Shown here one piece after another: positions 20,108 through 32,310 of a DNA stretch of 64,000 bases. Origin of the DNA: Lactuca virosa. Taxonomy: Eukaryota > Streptophyta > Magnoliopsida > Asterales > Asteraceae. The DNA lies in the NCBI GenBank assembly GCA_928212115.1, contig CAKMRJ010005634.1:124706105-124770104 (forward strand), written 5' to 3'. The position numbers and the translations under genes were made by a program. The notes under the pieces were generated by a model, which searched no databases, was not told where the DNA came from, and saw nothing but the letters and a program-made list of their open reading frames with translations. How positions within the stretch are numbered: the stretch's first letter is position 1; each line of letters starts with the position of its first letter.

Positions 20108-22380
20108 CAATTTGCTCCAAAAATTCGAGATGGCAAAAAAAGGAGTCACGGGTAGATTATATACACCAAGAGTGTAATTCGGGTAGATGATTCATCAAAT
20201 GTGGAACTTGGTCGAGGATTGAAGTTGTACTAGGAAGAAATTACGAGAGATGATGCGCCAATCTTTATATCTTGGTGATTGAACTTGAGCCACTAGTGAA
20301 AGGAAAAATATGTTGTGCCAATAGGGACTATGGCCAGATGCTAAAAAAACGATGTGGCTCCAAAAGGAGTCGAAGTTGTTCCAAAGGGTTTTCGTGAATC
20401 TAGGGTATTAATTAGGGTTTGGTGAATGTATGGGTGCACGATTGAAGAAGTTATGGCACAAGAAGGGTTTTTGATGATGGTGCAAGTAGGTGATCAGATG
20501 ATGGCACAATTGAAGTTGTATATGTTGCGCTAAGAGATATTACGCCAAGAATATTTGTTTTGGAGAGAAGATACGCCAAGGGGAATTCCAGGAGATGTTG
20601 TGCCAAAGGATGTTGTTGTGATCTTTGATGTTGAGTGGTAGCTAGAAGTGCGTTTGTGATCAAGCGCAAAAAAAATGGATGTCTGCTGAAGGAAAATTTT
20701 GTAGGAGATGTTCCAAGGTGGCATTGTAGGTTTGAGAGTGGCGCACTAGGGTTTGATGTTGATGGTCTTTTGCTTTGATGTTGCGCCAATGACTAGATGA
20801 CGTTCACGAGGAGTAGTTGAAAGCACAAAAATTGCACCAAAGGTTTTTGTATTCGTCAAAGCGTGGAGTATGGAACAAGAAGTTGTTGGCGCAAGAAGTA
20901 GATTGCGCAAGTGGGGTTGGATCACCTAGAATTGATGCAAGATGTAAGTTAGCTCACAATTGGGTCATGTTGCGTCAAGAAGTCGTGGGTAGGAGGAGTT
21001 GTGCCAAAAAAATCTTGGATGTAGAAAAAAACTCTATGGCACAAGTAGGACTCATGCTCCCAAAAAAATTCTGTAACGCTCCAAACAAAAAAATAAAGTT
21101 GCACCAATATATATTGAAGTTAGTTGAGTTTGAAACAAGATAAAGATGTAGAACAAAAAAAAAGGTGCGACGCAAAAAAAAACAATTGTGGACCAAGGAT
21201 GACTATGGGATAATAAGGAAGGTGTGGCGTAAGTAGGGTATTCCAGGGGGAAGTTGTTCCAAGGAGCTTGCGAGGGAGAGGGATTTTGGAGCAATCATTT
21301 TTGCGAGGGTGAGCAGTTGCGTCTAGTAGCTGCTGTGAGGGTGAGGAGTTTGCTCCAAGCGGCCTGCAAAAAGATGGAGATGTTCACGACATGAGTTGGT
21401 CCAAGAAGTTGTTGCGCTAAGACCGAAGATGCGCCAAGTGAAGAGTTATTACGCCGAGTAGTTACGACGGATAGGTGTTGCGCCAAGGTCTTCTTCTGAG
21501 GGAGAAGTTGCTCCAAACCGAGGGTTGAGCACGAAGATGATCCAATAGGTTCATTGCAAACTTTAATGTTGTACCAAGAGGTTTGGTCATGAACTGAAGT
21601 TGCTCTAAGTTTCAATTTTAGTTCCGAAGTTGCTCCAAATGGGTGTGAGAGTAGGAATTTGTGAGAGAGTGAAAAAACAAGAATAAGAAATAGAAGTGAA
21701 GTATTTATATGTGGAGGTTTATAGGGTTTCTCAACGGGACGAGATAGGGATTGCATGGGCCAAATAGTGGGCCTAGAAGGCTTGGACGACACTCAAGTAT
21801 AAATAGGAGAATGTCAACTTGAGTCGCGGGCGAGAGAATGATGAATTGAGAACCAAAAAATAAAAGGTGGCACATGCATGGATATGATCTTAAGATGTTA
21901 GAGACGTGCATGACACCTAAGGAATGTTCATGGACTACTCGAGACGTGCATGGCCTACATGAAATGTGCATGGACTACTTTGAAATATGCATGGTGCATT
22001 TGTGATGTTCTATGTAGAAAGGTTGATCCATAAGGACGTGATATACCAAATAGATAAAGATGCTCCAAGTTGTTGAACATGCTCCAAGTTAGTGAACATG
22101 CTCCAGCATAATCCAAGACAAATGAGGATGCTTCAAGATGTCCAAGTTACTCCAAGAGACTTTCAGTTGATCCAAGGTGGTGGAGATGGTCTAAGATGAT
22201 CAAGTTATTGAATATGGTCGAAGTTGGTAATGATGATCCAAGATGATCAAGATGAATGAAGATGCTTCAATCATTTGTCTAGTTGGTTCAAGGAAGTGGA
22301 GTTGGTCTAAGATGATCCAAGTGCATGAAGTTACTCGAAGTTGCTTCTACTTGGTCCAAGATGGCTCACAAATGTCCTTT
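20108..22380. repeat. Field of degenerate short repeats, consensus near GATGTTGCGCCAAG
   Basis: More than thirty imperfect copies of a GTTG-(C/T)-(G/T/A)-CCAAG motif, spaced mostly 15-45 bases apart, fill 2.3 kb (for example GATGTTGCGCCAAT, GTTGCTCCAAAC, GATGCTCCAAGTTG). Around 21,885-21,990 a second motif, GACGTGCATGGACTAC, recurs. Open frames here are products of the repeat and have no family signature. If the TNT1-like element is removed, the field lies in the C2 spacer between pol and the accessory ORF. Confidence 0.7.
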
Positions 22381-24091
22381 AAAGCTTTTGATTTTTACCT
22401 TCTTCAGTATATATGAGAATGCTCCATGAACCAGGACAAGTACATGTGTTTTTCTTGAAGAGGATGGTACACTTGTCCTAAGATGCTCCACTTGGCTAAG
22501 GATGTTCCATGATCAAGTAAGTGATATTCTCTATCTAACTTAGCTGCTTTTCCTAGATTCTAAGGCATGAGATAAATAGAAAGCATGAAATGCAACACTA
22601 GATAATCTATCTTTAATGGTGATGTGTGTCTATGTGGATAGAGAATCTGAGAAGGGAACAATAAAATGTGGTGAAGTGTGTGTATGTGGTAAATATAATC
22701 AGAAGGAAAGTTAAGATATAGAAGGATGATGAATTTAGAAGCATCTTGGATAATTTTGCTATTACTTACAGATTTGTCAAGCAACTAAATTCTATGTATG
22801 ATCATTCACTTTGCATTGTATAGAATTTCCTTTGTTGATTATTAATTTTGAGCTTATTAACTTCACATATCATAACCTATTTTGAACTCACCAATTACGT
22901 CTCACAGTAATGCATATATTTGTGTCTAAGGCCTAGTTACTTCCTAAATCCTAAATACTGACAGTCCTCATAAACGTTCCCCACTTATTTTGAAAAACAT
23001 TCTTTTTTGGCATTCCTACCACCTATACCCTTTTATTTACCCCTTTCGTTTCAAAAGTTATTGCAAAATTCCAAGTGACACGACTTTAAAAGATAAAATA
23101 CTATATATAATAATTGACCTACAGATATAAGTACACTTATTTTTGATTTTTCTTATTTTTTTAATCTTTTCTCTTAACTCTAACTTTGACATAATAAAAG
23201 ATCAAATAATTTCTAGCTTTATTTTTATTTGTAGTATAGTTCGCAACTTTCTAAGAAATTCGTTGGAGTACTCGGAATCTCAACGGCTACTAATGGAGTC
23301 CATGACTTTCCATGAAACCCATGTAGCGGACTTCTTCCCGGTTCGATCCGCGTTAATATACTACAAGTGGACATATTTTCAATCTCCCGAGGGATTTACT
23401 GGCCGAGCTTTCAAAGGTCACAGATTAACACCACTCCTGAACTATAAGTTATTGAATATATATCTTAACTCAAAGTGCAGAAATTAAATTGAAAACTTGG
23501 AACTTGACTCCCTTTGTTTTAACGAAGAGGCTTTTTACCAGGTATAGATATTTACAAAGCAAAAAAAATTATGTCCCTCAAACTAAACAAGTTTGCGTTT
23601 TTGTCTCATGAGTTCACTAGGATTGGGAAGCCACAAATATACTATAGCACATTGGCTTAACTAAACCTTAGAGTTCGCTTCATATTATCCCACATAACAT
23701 TAGTACTTGATGTATGTTATAACTCTAAGTAGAGTATAAGAATGAAGCTTGTTAATGGTCACTAAAGTACCAATATTAGTTGTGTACTGAAGCAAACTGA
23801 AGAACCACAAAATTTGGTTTTTTTTAAAATCATTAAAGTGTGGAGCAACAATCCTTCTTCATTTGCATAATTGTGATAACAACTTGCATTTTTCTAGCAA
23901 AAGTGAAAGTAATTTTTTTTGGTATTTTCTTTTGTTTAAAGTAAGGACAAAAACATAAATAAAATCTTTTGTAGTTTTCTCTTATGTAAAGTAAAAATGA
24001 AATTAAAACCTTTTTAAAATAAAGCAAAAATAAAAAAATTTTCGATTTTTCTGAGGAAACAATGAAAAATTTTGGTAAGTGAAAAAAAAAA
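22381..24091. other. Unassigned spacer with one coding-like patch on the plus strand
   Basis: Mostly AT-rich DNA without recognised features. On the plus strand 23,240-23,487 differs: a frame including YSESQRLLMESMTFHETHVA and YYKWTYFQSPEGFTGRAF looks more codon-like and less AT-rich than its surroundings, but I recognise no family. It may be a fragment of an older insertion. Confidence 0.3.
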
Positions 24092-25100
24092 TCAAATTCC
24101 TAGAGAATCTGGATTAAGCATGCCAAGTCGTCCTAGAAAGCGTAAGAAATTGGATTCATCTAGAGCTTTTATGAACACATCTGCAGTTTCTTCATCTGTA
24201 TGAACAAAATGAAGCTCAATATGACCTTTCTAAATATTATATTTTAGTAACTGATACCTAATATCAATGTGCTTGGTCATTGAGTGGTTGACTGGATTGT
24301 GAGAGATTGAAATTGCACTCTTAGAGTCACAACAGATGGTGATCTATTGCATTTTCAATCCATAATCTCTCAGTTGTGTTTGTATCAAGACCACTTGAGA
24401 ACAACAACTGGCGGCAACAACATATTCAGCTTCAGCAGTAGAGGTTGATACACATGTTTGCTTCTTTGAAGTCAAACTAACCAATCTACCTCGTAAGAAT
24501 TGACAACTACCATAAGTGCTCTTTCTATCGTGCTTGCATCCTCCATAATCTGAGTCAGTAAAGGCTTGAAGATAGAAGTTGCCTTTAGCAAGATAGAATA
24601 GACCCAGAGAATCAGTTCCTTTCAAATATTTTAAAATTCTTTTGACTGCCATTAGGTGTGATTCCTTGGATTGGCTTGAAAGCGTGCATACAGACATGTT
24701 GCAAACATGATGTCTGATCGACTATGTGTAAGGCATAGTAATGAGCCAATCATTCCTCTGTAGTACTTCTGATATACAGATTTCCCATCATAGTATGAAT
24801 CAAGCATGTAGGAGGTAGACATTGGTGTCTTTGTAGTTGATGCATTCTCCATGGAGTATCTCTCCAACAGGTTTTTGATATACTTCTCTTGACTAATAAA
24901 GATTCCCTTAGGAAATTGACGAACTTCTAGACCTAGGAAGTATTTGATTTCACCCATCATACTCATCCTAAACTTCCTTTTCATCAACTAAGAAAACTCA
25001 TCACTAAGTTCCTTACTAGTTGAGCCAAATATGATGTCGTCGACATAGATTTGCACAACCCACGGATAGAAAGCTTGCATATAGGCATTCATTCTTGGTT
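24092..25100 (-). pseudogene. C2 Copia reverse transcriptase (C-terminal part) and RNase H
   Basis: The minus strand reads VQIYVDDIIFGST (catalytic YVDD kept), MSMMGEIKYFLGLEVRQF, ISQEKYIKNLLERYSME and MIGSLLCLTHSRSDIMF. RNase H follows: LKYLKGTDSLGLFYL, FTDSDYGGCKHDRKST, KKQTCVSTSTAEAEY and the CDSKSAI block, ending GRLGMLNPDSLGI and a stop at 24,092. The acidic residues of RNase H are present. A deletion joins the polyprotein linker (NECLYASFLS) directly to the YVDD block, removing the fingers, and stop codons interrupt the frame near 24,990, 24,344 and 24,220. SIRE-type pol normally ends this way before a spacer and an env-like ORF. Confidence 0.87.
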
Positions 25101-25783
25101 TCTAAACGAGTCACTACTCCAGAATCTAGATCACCGATGATTTGATCGATTACATGATCATTTTTCCATTTGTGAAACGGGTTTCCTTAAGAGTTTGAGG
25201 GGGTGCAAACTGTCTCATATTGTTCTCTTGGACGAGATGGGTATTCAAAATTGAATGTTCCTTCAAAAAGATTGTATTGAAAGAGTCTAGAACTACCTGA
25301 AACAAGTGATTCCCCTTCAACTATTGTGTTCTTGAATTCAACAGATGGAGTGGATGTGAAGGAACTTGAAGGGCTGGAACCAGTCGAGTGGGGTTCCCCC
25401 TGAAACCATGGACTGGATGGTTGGTAGGTTTGTAAGTTACCTTCAAGAATGGAACCATTCAAATATGGTTACCCCTCAAAAGATGCAGTGACTGGATTTA
25501 TGAATGGACCAGATTGATGATGTGAGGTTGGGGTAGATGGTTTAGAAGATTCTAAAGGACTTTTAGGAATAGAACCATTTGAAGATGGTTCCCCATCAAC
25601 ATTAGCTTTGGTGGAACTTGAGTCTTTTGATGGTTGATGAGGTTGAGAGAAATCAGGAGAAGCTGATTAGTGAGTTTTTCTGAATCTAGGCTTGTGGATT
25701 GAGTTGGAAAGAGGAATTCAAAATCTACTTCAATAGTATGGACTGGAGTAGAAGTATTAACAGGTGATGGCTAGTTTATTTTA
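25101..25783 (-). pseudogene. C2 Copia integrase to reverse transcriptase linker
   Basis: A Ser/Pro/Thr-rich, low-complexity region (for example QPSSPWFQGEPHSTGSSPSS) of the kind that links integrase to reverse transcriptase in SIRE polyproteins. Several stops are present. It ends in a HVIDQIIGDLDSGVVTR-like block that in this family precedes reverse transcriptase. Confidence 0.65.
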
Positions 25784-26572
25784 TCAAAAGGTACTACCAT
25801 TTGAAGACCAAAGCGGGTTTTGATCTAGAACCCTCACACAACTTTCACCAAATGTGACATCACTACTTTCCTCTATCACCCTAGTTCGCTTATTCGGAAC
25901 TCTGTAGGTTGCAACATGAAGACAACATCCAAGAAAGATACCTTCATCCGCCTTGGGTGCGAATTTGCCTAGTTGATCCCTTTTGTTCTTGATGTAGAAA
26001 TGATAGCCAAAGATGTGAAAGAATTTGAAGTTGGGCATCCTCTTGTTCATTTGTTCACAAGGAGTGACCTCAAGCTGGTTGTTGATCAGGGATCTCTTTT
26101 GAGTGAAACAAGCGAGTGCAGTGGCTTCGGCCCAGAAGTATTATGATAGGTTTGCGAAGATCAACATGAATTGAGCAGCTTCACATAGTGTTTGATTTTT
26201 CCTTTCAACTACACCATTCTTTTGAAAAGTGTAGGGTGCATAATAGTTATGTTTGATGCCTTTGGATACAAGAAAGCTATGTAAGCCGTTGTTCTTGAAT
26301 TCGCCACCATTGTCACTTCTTAGCCTTTTAAGTGGCATGCCTACCCTAACTTCTATGTAGCGAATGAAGTTAATCAGCTCATTGGCGGTTTCAGATTTGT
26401 TTCACACAAAGTAAACCAAAGTGAATTTGGTATGGTCATCAACAATCACAAGGATGTATTTCTTACCACTTAAGCTAGGAAATGTAGTGGGACCACACAG
26501 ATCAATATGTATAAGCTGAAGAGGTTCATATACATTGTGTTACGTTATACTTTTGTGAGGTGATTTGGAGAT
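25784..26572 (-). pseudogene. C2 Copia integrase core and C-terminal domain
   Basis: The core includes LIHIDLCGPTTF, then KRLRSDNGGEFKNNGL, then QKNGVVERKNQTLCEAAQ. The D, D and E of the catalytic triad are all present. The C-terminal region reads FHIFGYHFYIKNKRDQLGKF and DEGIFLGCCLHVATYRVPNK, the GKF-P-K-A-D-x-G-x-F-L-G type block of Copia integrases. Stops near 26,400 and 26,140 break the frame, so it is inactive despite the retained triad. Confidence 0.87.
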
Positions 26573-27045
26573 TTTGTCTTGTTCACAGGCAGCACAAGTA
26601 TATCATTGTCAAGTTTTAATAAGGGTAGTCCTCTCACAAGATCCTTTCCTATGAGTTTGTTTATATAACCAAAGTTGAGGTGAGAGAGTCTTCTATGCCA
26701 CAACCAACTGATGTCCGAAGCAGCTTTCGAAAGAAGATAGATATTTAGGGTTCCCTCAATTAGTTCAATATCAAGAGGATACGTTTTCCTATTTCGTGGG
26801 GAATCAATAAGAATGCGCTTGTTGGTATCCATAATCAAACTCTTGGTTTTAGTGAACAAAACCTCATGATCGTTGTCAAAAAGTTGTTTCCATATCCTAT
26901 AACTTCTTCCTTCATGTTGTTTCCAAAAGTAACATATTAACCTGGCGTTGTGATTTTGAAATCTTTGAGGTATCCTTTGTGCCTGGTCATGTGCCTGGAG
27001 CATCCACTATCAATGTACCATGTATTGTTGTGTGGTACCCCATCA
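26573..27045 (-). pseudogene. C2 Copia protease and GAG-pre-integrase domain
   Basis: The aspartic protease active site reads WYIDSGCSRHMTRHKG near 27,000. The integrase zinc-binding region follows, with WHRRLSHLNFGYINKLIGKD. The expected C-x2-C half of the HHCC zinc site can be read only after a one-base frameshift near 26,590. Stops interrupt the segment between 26,930 and 26,990. Confidence 0.85.
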
Positions 27046-28924
27046 TAAAAATCCTGCATTTAGAGAGAAGCTTTAGGTACCCAATTTTCTTTAGGTCCTT
27101 GGGTGTTAGCTTTCTTCAGACTTGTTGGAGTTGGGATAGTCTTTTCTTGTTTTTGCATTAACCTCGTTGGGGTTTGCTTGTTTTTCAGAGACCCTGGTTT
27201 TGGCTTTCTTAGAGGTCTGCTTTTGAGGTTTGGTCTATAGGAAAGATGGGGAGTTGGTGAACTGGGTAGTAATTACTAGAGAAGGAAATCCATAGTTCAC
27301 AGGCATTCCAAATTGATCAAACATGGGAAACTGGGTATTTCCCCCAAACCAATTGATCATTGGAAATCTGGAGTTTCCCCAAACATGTGGTCCCCTCCCA
27401 TGCATGGATTAAAACCACAATATGGACCATGAATAGAATTCATAGGGTAATTACCATTCTGATACATGAATGGGTTGGATGGAACAGGTCTTGGTCTCAT
27501 CATTTCAGACAATTCTGGAATATTGTTAAGTCTGAAACTATTTTGATAGTGGATTCTAGTTTGCTTTGGGAATCCAGTGTTTGAGAAACCAAGATTTGAA
27601 GGAGAGATTTTTTGAGCATTTGAAGTCTTGGGAGGACTGGTGTGTCTTGTCTTCCCTTGATTTGGGTTTGTCTTTGGTACTTTCTTGTTCTTTCTTTCTT
27701 TATCATCTTTGTAGTCTTAACCACTTTGGGTTTTGAAGAATGAACTATAGTAGGACCTTGGTCTTTATAGAAATTAGCTTTCCCATTTCCTTTCTCTTCA
27801 GAGACATTAGTTAAGCTTTACAGTTGTTTCTTGTTGTTTGGGACTAGGTGAAGTGATTTTTATTGGAACAAAAGGTCTTTTGAGCATTTGAACAACATTT
27901 TTCTCGTCACTCACAGTCTTCAAGGTTTCATCCGTACTGACTTGAATCGGAGATTTCCCAGTCTGTTGTTTCTTAGAATATTTACATCCTAAGTCCTTTG
28001 TTCCAGAGACTGAAGCATTAAGAGATGAAAATCTTTCTTGACTAAAGAAGCCAATTGGTTCAGTCTTGGAATATGCTACTGGCTCATATGATTTGGGTTG
28101 TTTTCCATTAGATTTTGAGCCATAGATATCAAAATTTTTAGATGTGGCATCTTCTGAATTGAAACTTTCCATTGTGGGACTTTCAATAGATTTTACAACT
28201 AGAGAGTTAGACTTAGTATTCAAGTCTGGAAGATCATGGGATGATGTAACTTCCAATGGGATGCTTGAGAATGAAGTTGTAATTACATCAAGACTGCAAG
28301 TTACCACCTCTTCTTGATCCTCATTATCTCTAGTGAAGAGATTTGGATCACATGGCAACAACTCTGGTTGAGTATTGGGATTCATGATTTGTTTGTTCAT
28401 TTCATCCTAACCAATACCATATTTGATCCATGATGGTTTTGGTCCATTGATAATGGCGTGTGAGTTATCTTCAAGAAGGGTTTTGGATGCCTTATAACTA
28501 TTGATCTTTGTGTTGATCTGGGCGTACATCTCACAATTTTCTTTTGCAATGATGTCATGTTGATTCAATACAATTTAATATTGTTCAACTAACATAAGAT
28601 GTGCCTCAGTTTTGATTTCAAGGTCATTTTCTAACTTAGCCATTTTACATTTCAAGTCTTCAAATCTGAACTAAGTGGCTATTAGTTTGCCTTTGTAGTA
28701 CTTGACACGATATTCAACATTGGCGACATATTCTTTGATTATTTCATAAATGTGGTCAATGTCAGCTAAGAAAGGTTCAACAGTTAAATAATTATCACGA
28801 AGCATAAAGTGTACCTTCTCAACAACTTGTTTACGGAGAGGAGAAGGCTCTTTGTCATCATCAGCTATAAATCAGAAGTAGTTTTTGTAGGCTTCTGTTT
28901 CTTCTACTTGATCAACTTCATCAT
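27046..28924 (-). pseudogene. C2 Copia gag C-terminal region, cut by the C1 insertion
   Basis: The minus strand shows a helical region with many stops (27,046-27,806 and 28,401-28,924, for example KVHFMLRDNYLTVEPFLADI) and one 197-residue open block (27,807-28,400) rich in Ser, Thr and Lys. This fits the long, weakly conserved gag tail before the protease in SIRE-type elements. It ends abruptly at the 3' LTR of element C1, so the capsid part and 5' LTR of C2 lie outside the window or are lost. Confidence 0.6.
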
Positions 28925-29270
28925 TGTAGTGTGTTTGAATCGAGTATTAAGAACAAAATCAAGAACAGAAAACGTTAAGAACACATAAGTAAATAAATTA
29001 TGTTTGGCTTGTTGATTTTGTCTGAACAGGTATACAATTACACGAGAGAGTAGAGAACGAAATGCCCAGAAGCTACTCTTGACTCCTATACTAACCCTAT
29101 TTATAGGGTGAAACAGACGCACAAAAATATACGTAAGGATTAGACATTTAAGCTTTGCCAGCTAACATTGCCTTACATAATACATACATATCGAACTGCT
29201 TGACTTCGACATCGACAATACCCAGACCTAAAAGTACTTCGACACCTCACTAGATATTTCGACCCTTACA
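28925..29270 (-). mobile_element. 3' LTR of SIRE-like Copia C1
   Basis: On the minus strand the LTR starts TGTAAGGGTCGAAATATC directly after a polypurine tract and ends CAAACACACTACA, with a TATA box between. The length is 346 bases. The partner 5' LTR is outside the window, so the target duplication (expected ATCAT at 28,920-28,924) cannot be checked. Confidence 0.7.
29098..29105 (-). promoter_or_regulatory. TATA box of the C1 LTR
   Basis: TATAAATA within CCCTATAAATAGGG on the minus strand, about 170 bases after the LTR start and followed by a leader-like region. Confidence 0.65.
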
Positions 29271-29286
29271 ATTTCCCTCTTAGTGA
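29271..29286 (-). promoter_or_regulatory. C1 polypurine tract
   Basis: TCACTAAGAGGGAAAT on the minus strand directly precedes the LTR start and would prime plus-strand DNA synthesis. Confidence 0.7.
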
Positions 29287-29587
29287 GAAGTGTCAAACTT
29301 ATGCCATCATCTTTATCGTCTAGTGAATTACCTGGCGAACCTCCATATAACAAATAATCGATTTTCGAACTTCAGCTTTATCTTCTGCACTATTCTTCTT
29401 GCAATTACTGAGACAAACCAGAAGACTTGTTTATTGAGAGTTTGTGTACCTCTTCACATCACAAACTTGAAACAAAAATTTAGTCATCTTCCCATTCTTG
29501 TTCGTTCCAAGAAAAATAAATCCCAAGGGTTTATGCACAATCTCACCCAACAACATAGTCTTTGAGATTAATCTGCCCTTTCAGCAT

Positions 29588-32310
29588 TTACTGAGGAACC
29601 TTCGAAGTCCTATTTACCGCCATTGCTAGCTCTATATCAGTCACTGCCAAGCAATCATAATAGTTATCTATGGATACTTTGATATGAGCAAACCCTATCA
29701 AGAAGTCATCCTTGTTGTTTTCTTGAAGTTGTGACAAATCAACAATGCTTAGAAACTTTGTCACATTGATAAGGTTATTCAAGTTCATCAAAGGGAAGTT
29801 TGCAATCGAGAAGTCACACACTACATTATTCTCTCTGACCATAAAATAGCGAAAAATTTGCAGTAAACCTTCGAACAAACTTTCTCTTGAAATTTTCATC
29901 ACTTTAATAATCTTTACTGAAGACCAAACTTCCTCTTCTTTCTTCCCCAATACTGCAAGAAATCTCATTTTCAGTCTCTTATACTCTTCTTTGTCATCGA
30001 ACTTATCTACCAACTTGTACTGAGCCGAAACAAACATCATATGATTTATCGAAAAATCTAGTTGATTAAAGTCAGAGTTTTCAATCTCATAACTTTTCTT
30101 GGGAACTTTTTAAAAGTCACGCATTTTCCCCAAATAAACAACTTGTTTGATCATTTCATAACACCAATGTTTGTTTGGATCACCTTTGTCTAAACCTGGT
30201 GGATCATTTTGCCATTGCCTCAGAATGCTGTTAATTTGTCGTTGTCTTTCGATCTCCATTTCCAACTTCTTATTTTTCTCTTCTTCGGAAGGAGTAATTT
30301 AAATGCCTTCCCTTTTTCACCCTTATCATATTTTGAAGGAGGTAGTTTCGAACTTGAACTTGATCCCCTAGCACTTTCTCCAATAACAATGCCTTTCGTT
30401 ATTGGTCTCGATGTTGTAGTTGTAGAAGTGGTTGTTAGCGAAACAGTAAGTGATGTAGGAATTTGAGTCGACATCACCTTCCCTACCACAACACCTTTAT
30501 CGGTATCTTTAGAAGGGCCAACACCTTTTTCTCCCCTTGCACCACATGTTTTGCAGGTGGGGAACTTGTTGGAAATAAAGCACCAACTTAAGAATAGGAT
30601 CAAGCTCTGCCTTGATGTTGGATTCGATTGAAGAAATCATCTTCGAGATAGATTCCTGAGAGACAGAAGATTGTTGAGAAAGATCAAGCTTCGAAAGAGA
30701 TTCTTTTAAGCTTCCCAAAAACTCCTCCAGCTTGATATGTTTTCGCATCAAGCTTGGTTGAGTACGAAGTGTTATACTCCACAAGTTTCGTTATTGCATC
30801 ACCAATGACATCAACCTTGCCATAAAGAATGGTGTAATTCTTCTCTATCTTTCCCACTTCCTTCATCGTCTCAGATTTAAGCTCTACCACCTTGAGGTGT
30901 CTCAAAGCCAAATCCAATATCATGATGAATAGGTGACCTTTCGCTTCCACTGTCAATATCAGTTTCAACAATGACGTCGTCAAGTGGATCAGCCAGTTGT
31001 CTCTTCTTTTTCTTGAACTTTTTGACCACTTCGTGAGCTTTTCGTTCCTTCAAGGTAGGTGATACTGGAACATGAACATCACAAATACGTACACCCCTTC
31101 TGTTAAGTTGGGGATTGCCTATTTTCTTTATCCCGTTCGGTATAGATACCTCTTCAGGTGAAGAAAGGGGCTCAACAGGAACTTCTTCAATTATTGGTAT
31201 TTCAAGAGAATGATGAGGTCGATGAGAAGGCTTATTTGTTCTTTTGAGAATGCCTATCTTCAAAGGAACAACCTCCTTAGAAACTTCTTTTTCAACACTC
31301 TCTTGAATAGGTTTGGTAACCTCCTTCTCCACTTGCTTACAAACTGATTTTGGTTCTTCAGGATTCTTTGATTTCTTAGAAGCTTTAGTAGCCTTCGAGA
31401 TACCCTCAGCCCCCTTTGGCAAAAGAACCCAAACTGTAACATTTGGGTTAACAGTTTTCAAATATTGCACCAAAATCGGATTAGTTGGATCATTGCTTCT
31501 TAACATTGCATTAGGATTTCGAGCCACACTCAGAAAGAGATTTGGATCATCAGTAACCAGTTTTGGAGTCTGATACGTCAAAAAATCTGCCTTTTCATCC
31601 TCCGATGGAACCAAAATCCCCGCTTTCTCATATACATCCTTCAATATCAAGCTCCAATACCTCGCACAAGATACACCATTCGTGACACTAGTGTGAGAAA
31701 TTCCAGTACCAAATTCTTCCTATATCTGAGTGACATAATCGACATTAAGATCATAGTAAAGACCTGCAATCATTGTATATACCTCCAACTTCCCTTTATC
31801 AAGCCCTTAACTACGACCAGTCAAGCATCATAGAAAAATACCAAATAAGAAATTCCATACATAGAGCAAAGTAGACTTTCAAAACTGATTGATTCTAGTG
31901 AGAGGTGGTTGATGACCCATCCCATTAAACATATAAACAATTTGTTCATTAGCAAACTCATAGAACGGGCCTGTATATGGAAGCTTCATAATCTGAGCAA
32001 ATTGACGCTTGGTAAGCTAGTGCAGTTTGTCGTTCATCAATTGGAATGTAACCACTTTCTTCGTTTAGTTAAACACTGCCGTTGATCCTGCCAATGATAA
32101 CCAGGTCATTAGAACATAGAATAAATACGACATAACAGTTGAAAGAACAGAGTGATTTAGGGCATCAATCAACATCTGCAACAATTCAGGATATTGCGTA
32201 ACATCTGGTTGTAAACGAAAATTCGAGCTTTGAATCTTCATCAATGGCTGAGAAGTTGCTTCTTCATTGGTGGTGTTGGATTGATCAACATTACCAGTAG
32301 GTATCACCAT
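29588..32310 (-). pseudogene. Long accessory (third) ORF of SIRE-like Copia C1, broken
   Basis: The ATG at 32,310 (MVIPTGNVDQSNTTNEEATS) opens a protein of roughly 900 residues, now broken by stops near 32,065, 31,990, 31,810 and others. The N-terminal globular region includes DLNVDYVTQI and CARYWSLILKDVYEKAGILV, equivalent in order to VNFGQILWDDF and FARFWSLCVSDLHKEAK of the C2 ORF at 11,917-12,864. A Lys/Glu/Pro-rich hinge follows (30,877-31,450), then helical regions with coiled-coil character (30,509-30,983), a Ser/Thr-rich block and a C-terminal globular region (29,588-30,040). It lies between pol and the 3' LTR, the env-like position of SIRE elements. No membrane segment, signal peptide or enzyme motif is evident. 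Confidence 0.7.

Noticed and set aside
20451..21971. Several 70-165-codon minus-strand frames rich in Gln, Pro and Ser
   Set aside because: They lie in a degenerate short-repeat field. Composition follows the repeat and there is no domain.
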